DNA of 38,934 nucleotides. It comes from a virus. Made by a program: the position numbers and the translations under genes. The stretch spans positions 1 to 38,934 of IMG/VR virus record IMGVR_UViG_3300020472_000068; one strand, written 5' to 3'. Of the stretch, positions 32,515-38,166 are shown piece after piece (position 1 is the first letter of the stretch; each line of letters starts with the position of its first letter). The notes beneath the pieces were generated by a model. That model was not told the DNA's origin. It did not search any database and saw nothing but the letters and a program-made list of their open reading frames with translations.

Positions 32515-32573
32515 TTCTGGGGCTTGCGTAGCGCTAAAGCACTACTTTGTAGGTTCCTTATAAAAAGGAACCT
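32515..32573 (-). promoter_or_regulatory. Early leader element: hairpins plus CCCAGAA (copy 4)
   Basis: On the minus strand a perfect 9-bp hairpin (arms 32565-32573 and 32551-32559, AGGTTCCTT) comes first. A second stem with loop TTTA (arms within 32528-32545) follows, then CCCAGAA (32515-32521), 11 bases before the ATG at 32503. No T run and no ribosome site are present. The same arrangement occurs at three other early gene starts. Confidence 0.6.
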
Positions 32574-32607
32574 GTGGAAGGCCATAGAAGACCCTCCATA
32601 GGTTCAT

Positions 32608-32751
32608 TTATTCAGGTAAAGAATCAGAGTCATTAAATAACCAGTCATCAGCTGCTTTCGCTTGCCGATACTGTTTTAATTTCTCTTCTTCTAGTTCAGA
32701 TGGGCTCCTATAAGGAACATGAAACGCCTGGAATAGTTCTCTTTCAGTCAT
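32608..32751 (-). CDS. Small acidic early protein, unknown function
   Basis: This 47-aa product starts with ATG overlapping the upstream stop (ATGA). The sequence reads Met-Thr-Glu-Arg-Glu-Leu-Phe-Gln-Ala-Phe-His-Val-Pro-Tyr-Arg-Ser, then a Glu/Lys helix and an acidic end Asn-Asp-Ser-Asp-Ser-Leu-Pro-Glu. Coupling supports translation. Function is unknown. Confidence 0.62.
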   Translation of the reverse strand: MTERELFQAFHVPYRSPSELEEEKLKQYRQAKAADDWLFNDSDSLPE

Positions 32752-33110
32752 GATTTAACAGGTGAAGGATCAATAATTAAGTTTCCAATACTCTTGAAGA
32801 TTTCTCTAAATTCATCTTCTGTAAAATGTTTACAGACATGCTTATAGCCGAGTTTTTCTTTTTCGTTAAAACACATACCACTATTCTCATCCTCAATCTT
32901 TTTATTGAGTTTGAGTTGTGCTTTGTCTTCTTCCGAAATTTCTTCCTCAAGCTTCTTTACAGAACATTGAAGAGTGTCATGACAACAACATTGACCGCCT
33001 TCTTCAAGCATTAAATAAATAACATCTTGAAGCTTTCTCCTGTTCTCTTCTCCTACTCGTGACAGATAACTATATTGTTGATCTGTTAAAGGAATAGAAA
33101 TAGTTTTCAT
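32748..33110 (-). CDS. Early Cys-containing protein with ribbon-helix-helix-like start, unknown function
   Basis: In the 120-aa product, residues 1-38 read as a strand (Met-Lys-Thr-Ile-Ser-Ile-Pro-Leu) followed by two helices, similar in outline to ribbon-helix-helix DNA-binding proteins. A Cys-Cys-Cys-His-Asp-Thr-Leu-Gln-Cys cluster near 41-49 and a further Cys-Phe and Cys-Lys-His later could bind metal. The leader is of the hairpin plus CCCAGAA type, with the motif only 4 bases before the ATG. It may be an early regulator, but the fold call is tentative. Confidence 0.7.
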   Translation of the reverse strand: MKTISIPLTDQQYSYLSRVGEENRRKLQDVIYLMLEEGGQCCCHDTLQCSVKKLEEEISEEDKAQLKLNKKIEDENSGMCFNEKEKLGYKHVCKHFTEDEFREIFKSIGNLIIDPSPVKS

Positions 33111-33114
33111 AAGT

Positions 33115-33157
33115 TTCTGGGACTTAGAAAGGACATTAGGCTTATTAGATAAGCCTA
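33115..33157 (-). promoter_or_regulatory. Early leader element: hairpin plus CCCAGAA (copy 3)
   Basis: A perfect 9-bp stem (TAGGCTTAT at 33137-33145 with ATAAGCCTA at 33149-33157) has a 3-base loop. It is followed on the minus strand 15 bases later by CCCAGAA (33115-33121) and then, 4 bases on, the ATG at 33110. No T run follows, so termination is unlikely. Confidence 0.62.
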
Positions 33158-33184
33158 TAGAAGGCCCTAAGGCCCTCTAGAGGA

Positions 33185-33382
33185 TTAACTGTGACTAACA
33201 GAGCCAACGGTATTACCATTAACATCTCTTAGCCTGCTTTCTAGTTCCCATTGGCTCTCAGGGTCTTTAACTTCCTTGATAGCGTTAGCGTAAGATTTTA
33301 AAATCCTTGCTATTTCTGGGCCTAGATTCTCACCTTCAAAAGCTGCGTTATCAGTTGATAAAACTAGAGTTAATTTAGTCAT
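33185..33382 (-). CDS. Small early protein, unknown function
   Basis: The 65-aa product has a hydrophobic strand Leu-Thr-Leu-Val-Leu-Ser-Thr-Asp-Asn-Ala, a helix Glu-Ile-Ala-Arg-Ile-Leu-Lys-Ser-Tyr-Ala, and an acidic middle. The end is Arg-Asp-Val-Asn-Gly-Asn-Thr-Val-Gly-Ser-Val-Ser. This alpha/beta layout suggests a small folded protein. It follows the 124-aa gene by 9 bases without a separate leader. No family is recognised. Confidence 0.7.
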   Translation of the reverse strand: MTKLTLVLSTDNAAFEGENLGPEIARILKSYANAIKEVKDPESQWELESRLRDVNGNTVGSVSHS

Positions 33383-33391
33383 TAGTAAAAA

Positions 33392-33766
33392 TTAGGAAAA
33401 GTCAGGAGCTAAAATTCCATTTCCGCCCCAATCACGATGAATTTTTAAGTCATTCTTTCTGACTGTCTCATCATCAATTTTTAAAGCGAAACCTCTTGGG
33501 TCATTATTCCAAAAGATTCCCCATTCCTTAATGCTTGAAATGTTTAGAACTTTACAAACACTTTTAAAAATGCTTTCTACTTCAGCTTTGACATCAAGGC
33601 CGTTGTAGTCATCTTCTGCTAATTGATGAGCTTTATTCTCTAGTCTAAAAAGCTGCTTACATAGCTTGATTGAATCAACATCATTAGAAAGATTAAAGAT
33701 GACTTTTAAGTCTTCTCCATGCTTTTCTATCTGTTGATACATCTTCTCTTTTGAAGAAGTAGTCAT
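33392..33766 (-). CDS. Early protein, unknown function
   Basis: The 124-aa product is helical and acidic in the first 80 residues. The C-terminal third has Trp-Gly-Ile-Phe-Trp-Asn-Asn-Asp-Pro-Arg-Gly-Phe-Ala-Leu-Lys-Ile, then His-Arg-Asp-Trp-Gly-Gly-Asn-Gly, an aromatic-rich and probably globular part. It uses the hairpin plus CCCAGAA leader and lacks a ribosome site. Early position suggests host takeover, but no motif shows its target. Confidence 0.72.
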   Translation of the reverse strand: MTTSSKEKMYQQIEKHGEDLKVIFNLSNDVDSIKLCKQLFRLENKAHQLAEDDYNGLDVKAEVESIFKSVCKVLNISSIKEWGIFWNNDPRGFALKIDDETVRKNDLKIHRDWGGNGILAPDFS

Positions 33767-33779
33767 AAGTTTTTAAAGA

Positions 33780-33830
33780 TTCTGGGTTTAAAAGGGTAAT
33801 AGTGCAGCTCTAAAGAGCTACTGAATACCC
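33780..33830 (-). promoter_or_regulatory. Early leader element: hairpin plus CCCAGAA (copy 2)
   Basis: An inner AGCTCT/AGAGCT stem (33806-33811 with 33814-33819) is extended by AGT/ACT and an outer GGGTA/TACCC (33794-33798 with 33826-33830). CCCAGAA (33780-33786) follows on the minus strand 7 bases after the outer arm and 13 bases before the ATG at 33766. Confidence 0.6.
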
Positions 33831-33869
33831 TGTGAAACCTCCATTAAGAAGGCTTCATAGGATAGTCAA

Positions 33870-34091
33870 TTAGATCTCTTTGATCTGAACTAAGGAATAC
33901 TCAACCTGTTCCTGGTCTGATCTTTCTTTCTCTGAAATAGAGTATGGAGAATGATCTACGAACCATTGAACTCTTTGTTCTACTTCCTCAGTTATCCAGT
34001 CTTGCATCTCATCAAATAGATCAAATGTTTTAACAACTGGCTTAGGATCTAAAAAATCACAAGCATAGGTAACTTGATAAGTTCTTTCCAT
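33870..34091 (-). CDS. First early gene, small acidic protein, unknown function
   Basis: The 73-aa product is the first gene after the long non-coding region, so it should be expressed first after DNA entry. It starts Met-Glu-Arg-Thr-Tyr-Gln-Val-Thr-Tyr-Ala-Cys-Asp-Phe-Leu and is acidic, with Trp-Ile-Thr-Glu-Glu-Val-Glu-Gln-Arg-Val-Gln-Trp. Small acidic first genes in T7-like phages often counter host defences (T7 gp0.3 is an acidic DNA mimic), but no homology to it is visible. The leader is of the CCCAGAA type without a ribosome site. Confidence 0.75.
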   Translation of the reverse strand: MERTYQVTYACDFLDPKPVVKTFDLFDEMQDWITEEVEQRVQWFVDHSPYSISEKERSDQEQVEYSLVQIKEI

Positions 34092-34104
34092 TTAATTGAA
34101 TAGG

Positions 34105-34135
34105 TTCTGGGACAATCACTAGCTAAACCAGTGAT
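34105..34135 (-). promoter_or_regulatory. Early leader element: hairpin plus CCCAGAA (copy 1)
   Basis: A 6-bp stem ATCACT/AGTGAT (34115-34120 with 34130-34135), with TTTAG in its loop on the minus strand, is followed after 3 bases by CCCAGAA (34105-34111) and 13 bases later by the ATG at 34091. It has the same order and orientation as the other three copies. Confidence 0.58.
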
Positions 34136-34393
34136 CAATTTAATCATACATCTACCTAGTGCTTTAACAATCTTACCTAGTACCTTTGATCGAATGATCC
34201 CTTGGTACGACTTGCTCTCTTCTCCTTTGTTTCAATTTGTTAAGGACTATAGGTAGGCCATCGATGAAATAAAAACACAAGTACAAATGTACTAAATGTA
34301 GTTATTAGACCCTATTTAGTGGCTATACCTCCCCTACCCTGTCCAGAGTTTGTCCAAATGGTATTTATTAATTACTAATAGACTACTACCACT

Positions 34394-34465
34394 AGCCTTT
34401 TAGCCTATGCATAACTGTCTATAAAACAGTTATGCAAGATTTATACAGTAAAAAGGCTTTTTTTT
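34394..34465 (+). repeat. Nested hairpin with T run (terminator-like on the plus strand)
   Basis: A perfect 10-bp inner stem (TGCATAACTG at 34408-34417 with CAGTTATGCA at 34427-34436) is enclosed by AGCCTTTT (34394-34401) and AAAAGGCT (34451-34458). A run of T to 34465 follows on the plus strand. Read on plus it is a terminator form, yet no plus-strand gene lies upstream nearby. It could block antisense transcription or be a replication or packaging structure. Confidence 0.6.
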
Positions 34466-34512
34466 CTCTAATTTTTGACTATCGAAGGGGGTAGATTTCG
34501 TGCGTAGTAGTA

Positions 34513-34540
34513 GATATACCCCTTCAAATTTTTGCGTCAA
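34513..34540 (-). promoter_or_regulatory. Candidate host sigma70-type early promoter
   Basis: On the minus strand TTGACG (34535-34540, 5 of 6 to consensus) and TATATC (34513-34518, 4 of 6) are separated by 16 bases. It points toward the early genes, about 420 bases before the first one, as expected for a promoter used by the host polymerase before phage RNAP is made. Other weaker matches exist in this AT-rich region, so this is a candidate only. Confidence 0.45.
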
Positions 34541-34593
34541 AACAAAGGGGAGTATTTAGGAGGAGAGAACAGGTAGTAAGAGGGTGCCCCAAA

Positions 34594-34614
34594 GGGATCG
34601 CCCAGAATGATCCC
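34594..34614. repeat. Inverted repeat GGGATC/GATCCC with CCCAGAA in its loop
   Basis: Arms 34594-34599 and 34609-34614 pair perfectly with a 9-base loop. The loop contains CCCAGAA (34601-34607) on the plus strand, the reverse orientation to the four early leader copies. Whether this fifth copy is functional or chance is unknown. Confidence 0.5.
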
Positions 34615-34624
34615 AATGGGACGT

Positions 34625-34680
34625 TATAGGAGTTAGCTATAAGAGGTCATAAGAGTGTTATAGGAAGGTTATAAGGAGGG
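34625..34680. repeat. Five short repeats phased at about one helical turn
   Basis: The hexamers TATAGG, TATAAG, CATAAG, TATAGG and TATAAG start at 34625, 34638, 34648, 34659 and 34670, giving intervals of 13, 10, 11 and 11 bases. Each is followed by a purine-rich A/G pair. Such phasing puts sites on one face of the helix, as in iterons or terminase recognition arrays. Confidence 0.6.
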
Positions 34681-34765
34681 CTTTTGGTTAAGAAGAGAGG
34701 GAAGAATCTGTAGCAGCTTCTTCTTTTGTTAGAAACCTTTGAAGTCTTTTGGAGTCCTGTTTGTG

Positions 34766-34820
34766 TTTCTTTCTTTTTTCTTTTGTTACTTTTCTTTTTT
34801 CTTTCTTTGTTTCTCCCTCT
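34766..34820. other. Polypyrimidine/polypurine tract
   Basis: Fifty-two of 55 bases on the plus strand are C or T, so the minus-strand transcript would be purine-rich. Just before it lies the purine-rich stretch 34690-34706. Such tracts can form unusual DNA or serve as initiation or nicking sites. Here it separates the 23-bp repeats from the phased repeats. Confidence 0.7.
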
Positions 34821-34844
34821 GCGAGGATCTACTTCGTAGATGGG

Positions 34845-34957
34845 CCCCTGGGCAAATGGGTGTGGAACCTTAAAGAAGATTTAGTAGTGTCCTTAAAGAT
34901 GATTTGGGGGTGACCCTATTGTCAATTTATGGGTGACCTTAATTAGTAAGAAGTACT
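34845..34957. repeat. Degenerate 23-bp tandem repeat array
   Basis: CCTTAAAGAwGATTT occurs at 34868 and 34891, and GGGTGACC at 34908 and 34931, each pair 23 bases apart. Cutting at 34845, 34868, 34891, 34914 and 34937 gives about five units, most starting CCYT and several ending GGGTG. Identity between units is moderate, and the middle ones are best preserved. It lies directly after the terminase terminator, a typical place for packaging signals. Confidence 0.6.
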
Positions 34958-34995
34958 AAAAAACCCTTTGACCTCCTCTAAAAGCCAAAGGGTTT
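34958..34995 (-). terminator. Rho-independent terminator after terminase
   Basis: A perfect 10-bp stem (AAACCCTTTG at 34961-34970 with CAAAGGGTTT at 34986-34995) has a 15-base loop and is followed on the minus strand by TTTTTT. It lies 68 bases after the terminase large subunit stop and ends the late transcript before the gene-free region. Confidence 0.88.
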
Positions 34996-35062
34996 AGTAG
35001 CCATCTAATCCCATTAGATGTGTAGTAAGTAGCTTGCATTAGAAACTACAAAGTTAGTGTAG

Positions 35063-36772
35063 TCAGAACATAGAAGCATTGGAATGGTCAGTTTGTTTAA
35101 TTTGGTCCATAGACATACCCATAGCTGTTTGAGTGATTGTGTTATTTATGGAGGAACCCCATTCATCTAGGTGAAGTCTTAGAAGTTCTTCTTTTCTAGA
35201 TCTTATGTTGCGATCTTCATCAGCAGACATGTAATCAGTCCAGTAGGAGACAGCACCAGATAGAGCATCTAGGATATCGTCATGAACTAAGGAGCCTTTG
35301 TGACGTGTTATGCGGGACATTTGATAAAAAAGCTGGAGTTTTAGTTTTCTTTCTGGTGCTTCATTTGTATTGGATCTGTAGTCTTTTTCTACGACTTTCC
35401 TATCAATGATTAATCGGTGAGAGTTCATTACAGGTTCTAGGGTATCGATGATTCTGAACTCTTTAGTTTTGTTATTACGTACGTTTTCTACTTGGCAGGG
35501 ATGAAATTTAGAAAGAACAGGTTTAAGTAGTTCAGCAAACATACCTCCTCCAAAGTTTTCTTCAACGATGATGGTATTTACTTTGTGATCTCTAGCTAAT
35601 CTGGCTAATTTTGTAAGAACAGACTCGTCATAGCCACCAATTAGGCCACCTGCATCAGATACAAATAGGTTTCCGTTAAGCATCTTGACAATTGCGTAAC
35701 CAGTAGCATCTTTTCCTTTACCAGAAGGGTCAATAGACATAACTGAACCTGTGTATTCAATCCAATCACCAAACTCTTGTGCAGGTCTGTAGTATCTATC
35801 TCCGTTAAAACCTACACATGGGAGATCTGGAAGGGAATATTCAGGAGAGTTAGACCATATGATTTTTTCTGGAGCATGTTCAGGGTTTATTGAGGAGATT
35901 ATTAGGTCAGAAAGTTTAAGAGGATATCTATCTTGGTCACTTAGACTTGTATCCAGCATGAACTGGAGGGAGAAGCCAGAGCGACCATAGGAAGCTTCTC
36001 TTTCCATTAGGTCAACACTATTGAATCTTTCTGGATCAACAGGATCTTTAGGCTTTACAACCTCATCTAGAAGCCTTTGAGCAACTTTAGGAGCAAGTCT
36101 ATCTCCGTAATTGTTTTTAAGGTTTGGATATCTAGCAGGCCATATACAGGTTTCATATCCTCTTTCTTCTAAGGTGAGATAAAGGGATTGTTCTGTTTGC
36201 GGAGTACCTAGGAAACAAATTTTGCCTTTAGGTTTAAGGATTGCGTCAAATTCTTTAACAGCTTCACTAAGCTTGTCTCTCATCGGTTGAGTGAAGGAGT
36301 TGTTAGGAACTTCTACGTCATCAGCTACGACTTCATCAGCCCTAGAACCTGCCATTTGTCCTAGTACACCCACAGATTTAACTGAAGGAGCGTGGTCAGC
36401 TCTAGCAGGTCTTACATCAAAACTTATTTTAGAGTTTCTCTGGTTACCATCTGGACGTAATGGAGCAAGGATATCCATCTCAGTGATAAGTCTCATTGTG
36501 AAAGTAGAGAAATTATCAGCTCTATCTTTAGAAGCAGAGACCACAAGGAACTTTAGTTGTGGATTCATGCGTAGTTTCCAGACTACGTAAGCAGAAGTAA
36601 TCCAAGATTTACCTACACCCCTAAAAGCTTGAATTATTTTTCTACGTGGACCGTGTTGAAGGTATTCAGCTATTTCTAGTTGTACTGGTGTTGGATCAGG
36701 AAGGTTTAGATGCCTCCAAGTAAGAATTAGAAAGTATCTAAAGTCTTGTAATTTCTCTGGTAAAGGTTGCAC
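35063..36772 (-). CDS. terL: Terminase large subunit (DNA maturase B), T7 gp19-like
   Basis: The 569-aa product (T7 gp19 is 586 aa) has Walker A Ala-Phe-Arg-Gly-Val-Gly-Lys-Ser (49-56), shared with T7, and Walker B Asp-Glu-Val-Val-Ala-Asp-Asp-Val-Glu (146-154). The nuclease acids are Asp348 (Ser-Ile-Asp-Pro-Ser), Glu404/405 (Ile-Val-Glu-Glu-Asn) and His-Asp-Asp-Ile-Leu-Asp-Ala (497-503). It pumps DNA into proheads and cuts concatemers. It starts one base after the small subunit stop. In T7 the terminase pair lies at the right genome end, and here it borders the repeat-rich gene-free region. Confidence 0.96.
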   Translation of the reverse strand: MQPLPEKLQDFRYFLILTWRHLNLPDPTPVQLEIAEYLQHGPRRKIIQAFRGVGKSWITSAYVVWKLRMNPQLKFLVVSASKDRADNFSTFTMRLITEMDILAPLRPDGNQRNSKISFDVRPARADHAPSVKSVGVLGQMAGSRADEVVADDVEVPNNSFTQPMRDKLSEAVKEFDAILKPKGKICFLGTPQTEQSLYLTLEERGYETCIWPARYPNLKNNYGDRLAPKVAQRLLDEVVKPKDPVDPERFNSVDLMEREASYGRSGFSLQFMLDTSLSDQDRYPLKLSDLIISSINPEHAPEKIIWSNSPEYSLPDLPCVGFNGDRYYRPAQEFGDWIEYTGSVMSIDPSGKGKDATGYAIVKMLNGNLFVSDAGGLIGGYDESVLTKLARLARDHKVNTIIVEENFGGGMFAELLKPVLSKFHPCQVENVRNNKTKEFRIIDTLEPVMNSHRLIIDRKVVEKDYRSNTNEAPERKLKLQLFYQMSRITRHKGSLVHDDILDALSGAVSYWTDYMSADEDRNIRSRKEELLRLHLDEWGSSINNTITQTAMGMSMDQIKQTDHSNASMF

Positions 36773-36773
36773 A

Positions 36774-36995
36774 TTAACGCTCTAGAGGATGAATAGCTTC
36801 TAGATCAGGAAGGGAAGCCATTAAATCGCCAAAGGGTGATTCTGGTGCAGGGATACATTCAATACCATTATCTTTTAAAAACTGTCTAGCAACATTTAAG
36901 TCAGAAGGTTTAGCATCACCTGCTCTAATTCTGTCTAATAATTCTTGTACAAGTACTGTATGAAGGCTTTCTAAGGCTTTTTTATTATCTTCCAT
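36774..36995 (-). CDS. terS: Terminase small subunit (DNA maturase A), T7 gp18-like
   Basis: The 73-aa product (T7 gp18 is 89 aa) lies directly upstream of the large subunit. It has an N-terminal helical part with Leu-Leu-Asp-Arg-Ile-Arg-Ala-Gly-Asp-Ala-Lys-Pro-Ser-Asp-Leu-Asn-Val-Ala-Arg, a pattern seen in small terminases of this group. It continues with Phe-Leu-Lys-Asp-Asn-Gly-Ile and an acidic end. It should recognise the packaging region and guide the large subunit. Confidence 0.88.
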   Translation of the reverse strand: MEDNKKALESLHTVLVQELLDRIRAGDAKPSDLNVARQFLKDNGIECIPAPESPFGDLMASLPDLEAIHPLER

Positions 36996-37034
36996 AGGTT
37001 CCTTAAGTGTATTTAGTTAACAGGATAGCGTTAA

Positions 37035-37202
37035 TTAAGCAGCCATATAGTTTTCTAATTCTTCTGCTTTGTCGTTAAGACCGGTATAAAGGCCATGAAG
37101 TTTATGATCAGGTCTGTGTCTACCGTCAAGAATATATAAACGTTCCATTCTTAAAACACGTTCTTCATCTGCTTTTCTCCATTCAGGTTTATAACTAAGC
37201 AT
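37035..37202 (-). CDS. Small protein gene upstream of terminase, unknown function
   Basis: The 55-aa product has Pro-Glu-Trp-Arg-Lys-Ala-Asp-Glu-Glu-Arg-Val-Leu-Arg-Met-Glu-Arg-Leu-Tyr, then Asp-Gly-Arg-His-Arg-Pro-Asp-His-Lys-Leu-His-Gly-Leu-Tyr-Thr-Gly. The conserved-looking Asp-Gly-Arg-His and His-Gly-Leu-Tyr motifs suggest a real gene, and I recall similar small genes beside terminase in marine cyanophages. It is separated by 39 bases from the small subunit gene. Confidence 0.72.
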   Translation of the reverse strand: MLSYKPEWRKADEERVLRMERLYILDGRHRPDHKLHGLYTGLNDKAEELENYMAA

Positions 37203-37272
37203 TGGTAATTTGCAAAAAATAAGATTGTTGTTAGGGTTAGATTGGCTTGAAAGTCCCCATTAAAAGCCCAAT

Positions 37273-37302
37273 AAAGCCTCCTCTGGTCATAAGGGAGGCT
37301 TT
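37273..37302. terminator. Bidirectional terminator-like hairpin
   Basis: A perfect 9-bp stem AAAGCCTCC (37273-37281) / GGAGGCTTT (37294-37302) has a 12-base loop. On the plus strand it is followed by a T-rich stretch (GTTGTTT), and on the minus strand by ATTGGGCTTTT. It separates the terminase block from the small genes near the reversed cassette. It could stop transcription from either side. Confidence 0.7.
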
Positions 37303-37328
37303 GTTGTTTCTATAGATAAGATTCTACT

Positions 37329-37493
37329 ATGTTTAAAGCTATTGGATCATTATTTGTTTATAAAAGTCCTAAACAAAGGGAAGGATATAAACATTTTTTA
37401 AGATATTTATCATCTAGAAAATTAATGAGTTTAGCTGAAACAACAGGACATTATTCAAAAACAGAATTGATTAGAAGGATTATGAGTCAATGA
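37329..37493 (+). CDS. Small basic plus-strand protein, unknown function
   Basis: The 54-aa frame reads Met-Phe-Lys-Ala-Ile-Gly-Ser-Leu-Phe-Val-Tyr-Lys-Ser-Pro-Lys, then Tyr-Lys-His-Phe-Leu-Arg-Tyr-Leu and a basic helix ending Ile-Met-Ser-Gln. It starts just after the terminator-like hairpin and has no clear ribosome site. Its end overlaps by 7 bases the end of the opposite small gene. A true gene is plausible because the composition is protein-like, but evidence is limited. Confidence 0.5.
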   Translation: MFKAIGSLFVYKSPKQREGYKHFLRYLSSRKLMSLAETTGHYSKTELIRRIMSQ

Positions 37494-37669
37494 TATTTTT
37501 TAGATTCTTCTAGTCTGACAACAGATTTTTCTAATTGAATTAAGCGTCTAAATATTTCAATAATATCTTTTTCTCTGCGTCTATTAATACTTCCAAAGGT
37601 CATTAAAACCATGCTTGCAAAAGCACCGATAATGGCAGCTGTTATTTCATGCACTGACGAATTAAGCAA
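37487..37669 (-). CDS. Small single-pass membrane protein with coiled-coil tail, possible holin or lysis accessory
   Basis: The 60-aa frame has a hydrophobic segment (about residues 9-27, Ile-Thr-Ala-Ala-Ile-Ile-Gly-Ala-Phe) and then a charged helix with Arg-Arg-Arg-Glu-Lys-Asp and heptad Leu/Ile spacing. The longest start is TTG, and an internal GTG at residue 6 is an alternative. Neither has a strong ribosome site. It is divergent from the plus-strand cassette, with a 38-base T-rich gap between them. Topology resembles small holin-like proteins, but this is inference. Confidence 0.58.
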   Translation of the reverse strand: MLNSSVHEITAAIIGAFASMVLMTFGSINRRREKDIIEIFRRLIQLEKSVVRLEESKKYH

Positions 37670-37707
37670 TTTGTCTTATCTTAGTTTGGCAAGCTTGTAT
37701 TTTTTTT

Positions 37708-38166
37708 ATGAATGACGAAACCAAAAGCGAAACCCAAGACAAAAAAGAAAACAAAAAAAACCCAATACAAAGGTTAAAGGAGGGCTTTGATGATAAAGAA
37801 GAACAAGCCAATGCGATTACTACACTTATAAAAATTATTGTTCTTGGGTGGTCCGGTGCGATCTTGACTTTAAATTACGTTTCTATCCCAGGAATACCAC
37901 AACAAAAAATAGATCCAACATTCATAGCTTCAGTGTTTACAGGGGTTTTGGCCTCCTTTAATATTACTACAACGTCTAAAAAAGGTGATGGAACTTATAA
38001 ACTTGATAAAGAAAATAAGGACAAAGGAGGATTAAAAGGACTTGATAACGGTGTTCCTTATACCATCATCAAAGTCGAGACTCCTATAAAGTTAGTACCA
38101 GATAAACCACGCATTGATCCTATTTCTGGCAAGGAAATAGATCCACAAACAGGCAAGCTTACATGA
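37708..38166 (+). CDS. Holin-like protein with two hydrophobic segments, first gene of plus-strand cassette
   Basis: The 152-aa product starts with a Lys/Glu/Asn-rich cytoplasmic-type region (1-35). Two hydrophobic stretches follow at about 38-60 (Ile-Thr-Thr-Leu-Ile-Lys-Ile-Ile-Val-Leu-Gly-Trp) and about 72-90 (Phe-Ile-Ala-Ser-Val-Phe-Thr-Gly-Val-Leu-Ala), then a long polar Lys/Pro-rich tail. Two membrane passes after a charged N-terminus fit a class II-like holin or an inner-membrane anchor. Its end overlaps the next gene (ATGA). The last 86 bases exist as a variant at the window start. The family is not recognised. Confidence 0.82.
   Translation: MNDETKSETQDKKENKKNPIQRLKEGFDDKEEQANAITTLIKIIVLGWSGAILTLNYVSIPGIPQQKIDPTFIASVFTGVLASFNITTTSKKGDGTYKLDKENKDKGGLKGLDNGVPYTIIKVETPIKLVPDKPRIDPISGKEIDPQTGKLT

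Larger units (their letters stand above)
34136..34957. other. Gene-free region between terminase and early genes; probable genome ends and packaging/early control region
   Basis: No credible coding frame is present. The stretch holds, from high to low coordinates, degenerate 23-bp tandem repeats, a hairpin at 34827-34841 (ATCTAC/GTAGAT), a polypyrimidine tract, five phased short repeats, a GGGATC/GATCCC inverted repeat, a sigma70-like promoter and a nested hairpin with a T run. In T7 the right end (after the terminase) joins the left end (before the early genes) at the direct terminal repeat, so the DNA ends are expected here. The exact ends cannot be read from the sequence. Confidence 0.7.

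Noticed and set aside
34092-34260. Extended minus-strand open frame running into the first early gene region
   Set aside because: It has no usable start codon near the AAAGGAG sequence and goes through the leader element in another frame, so it is considered chance.
37670-37707. Promoter for the plus-strand cassette in the 38-base divergent gap
   Set aside because: Only weak -35/-10-like words at poor spacing could be found, so I do not claim a promoter there.
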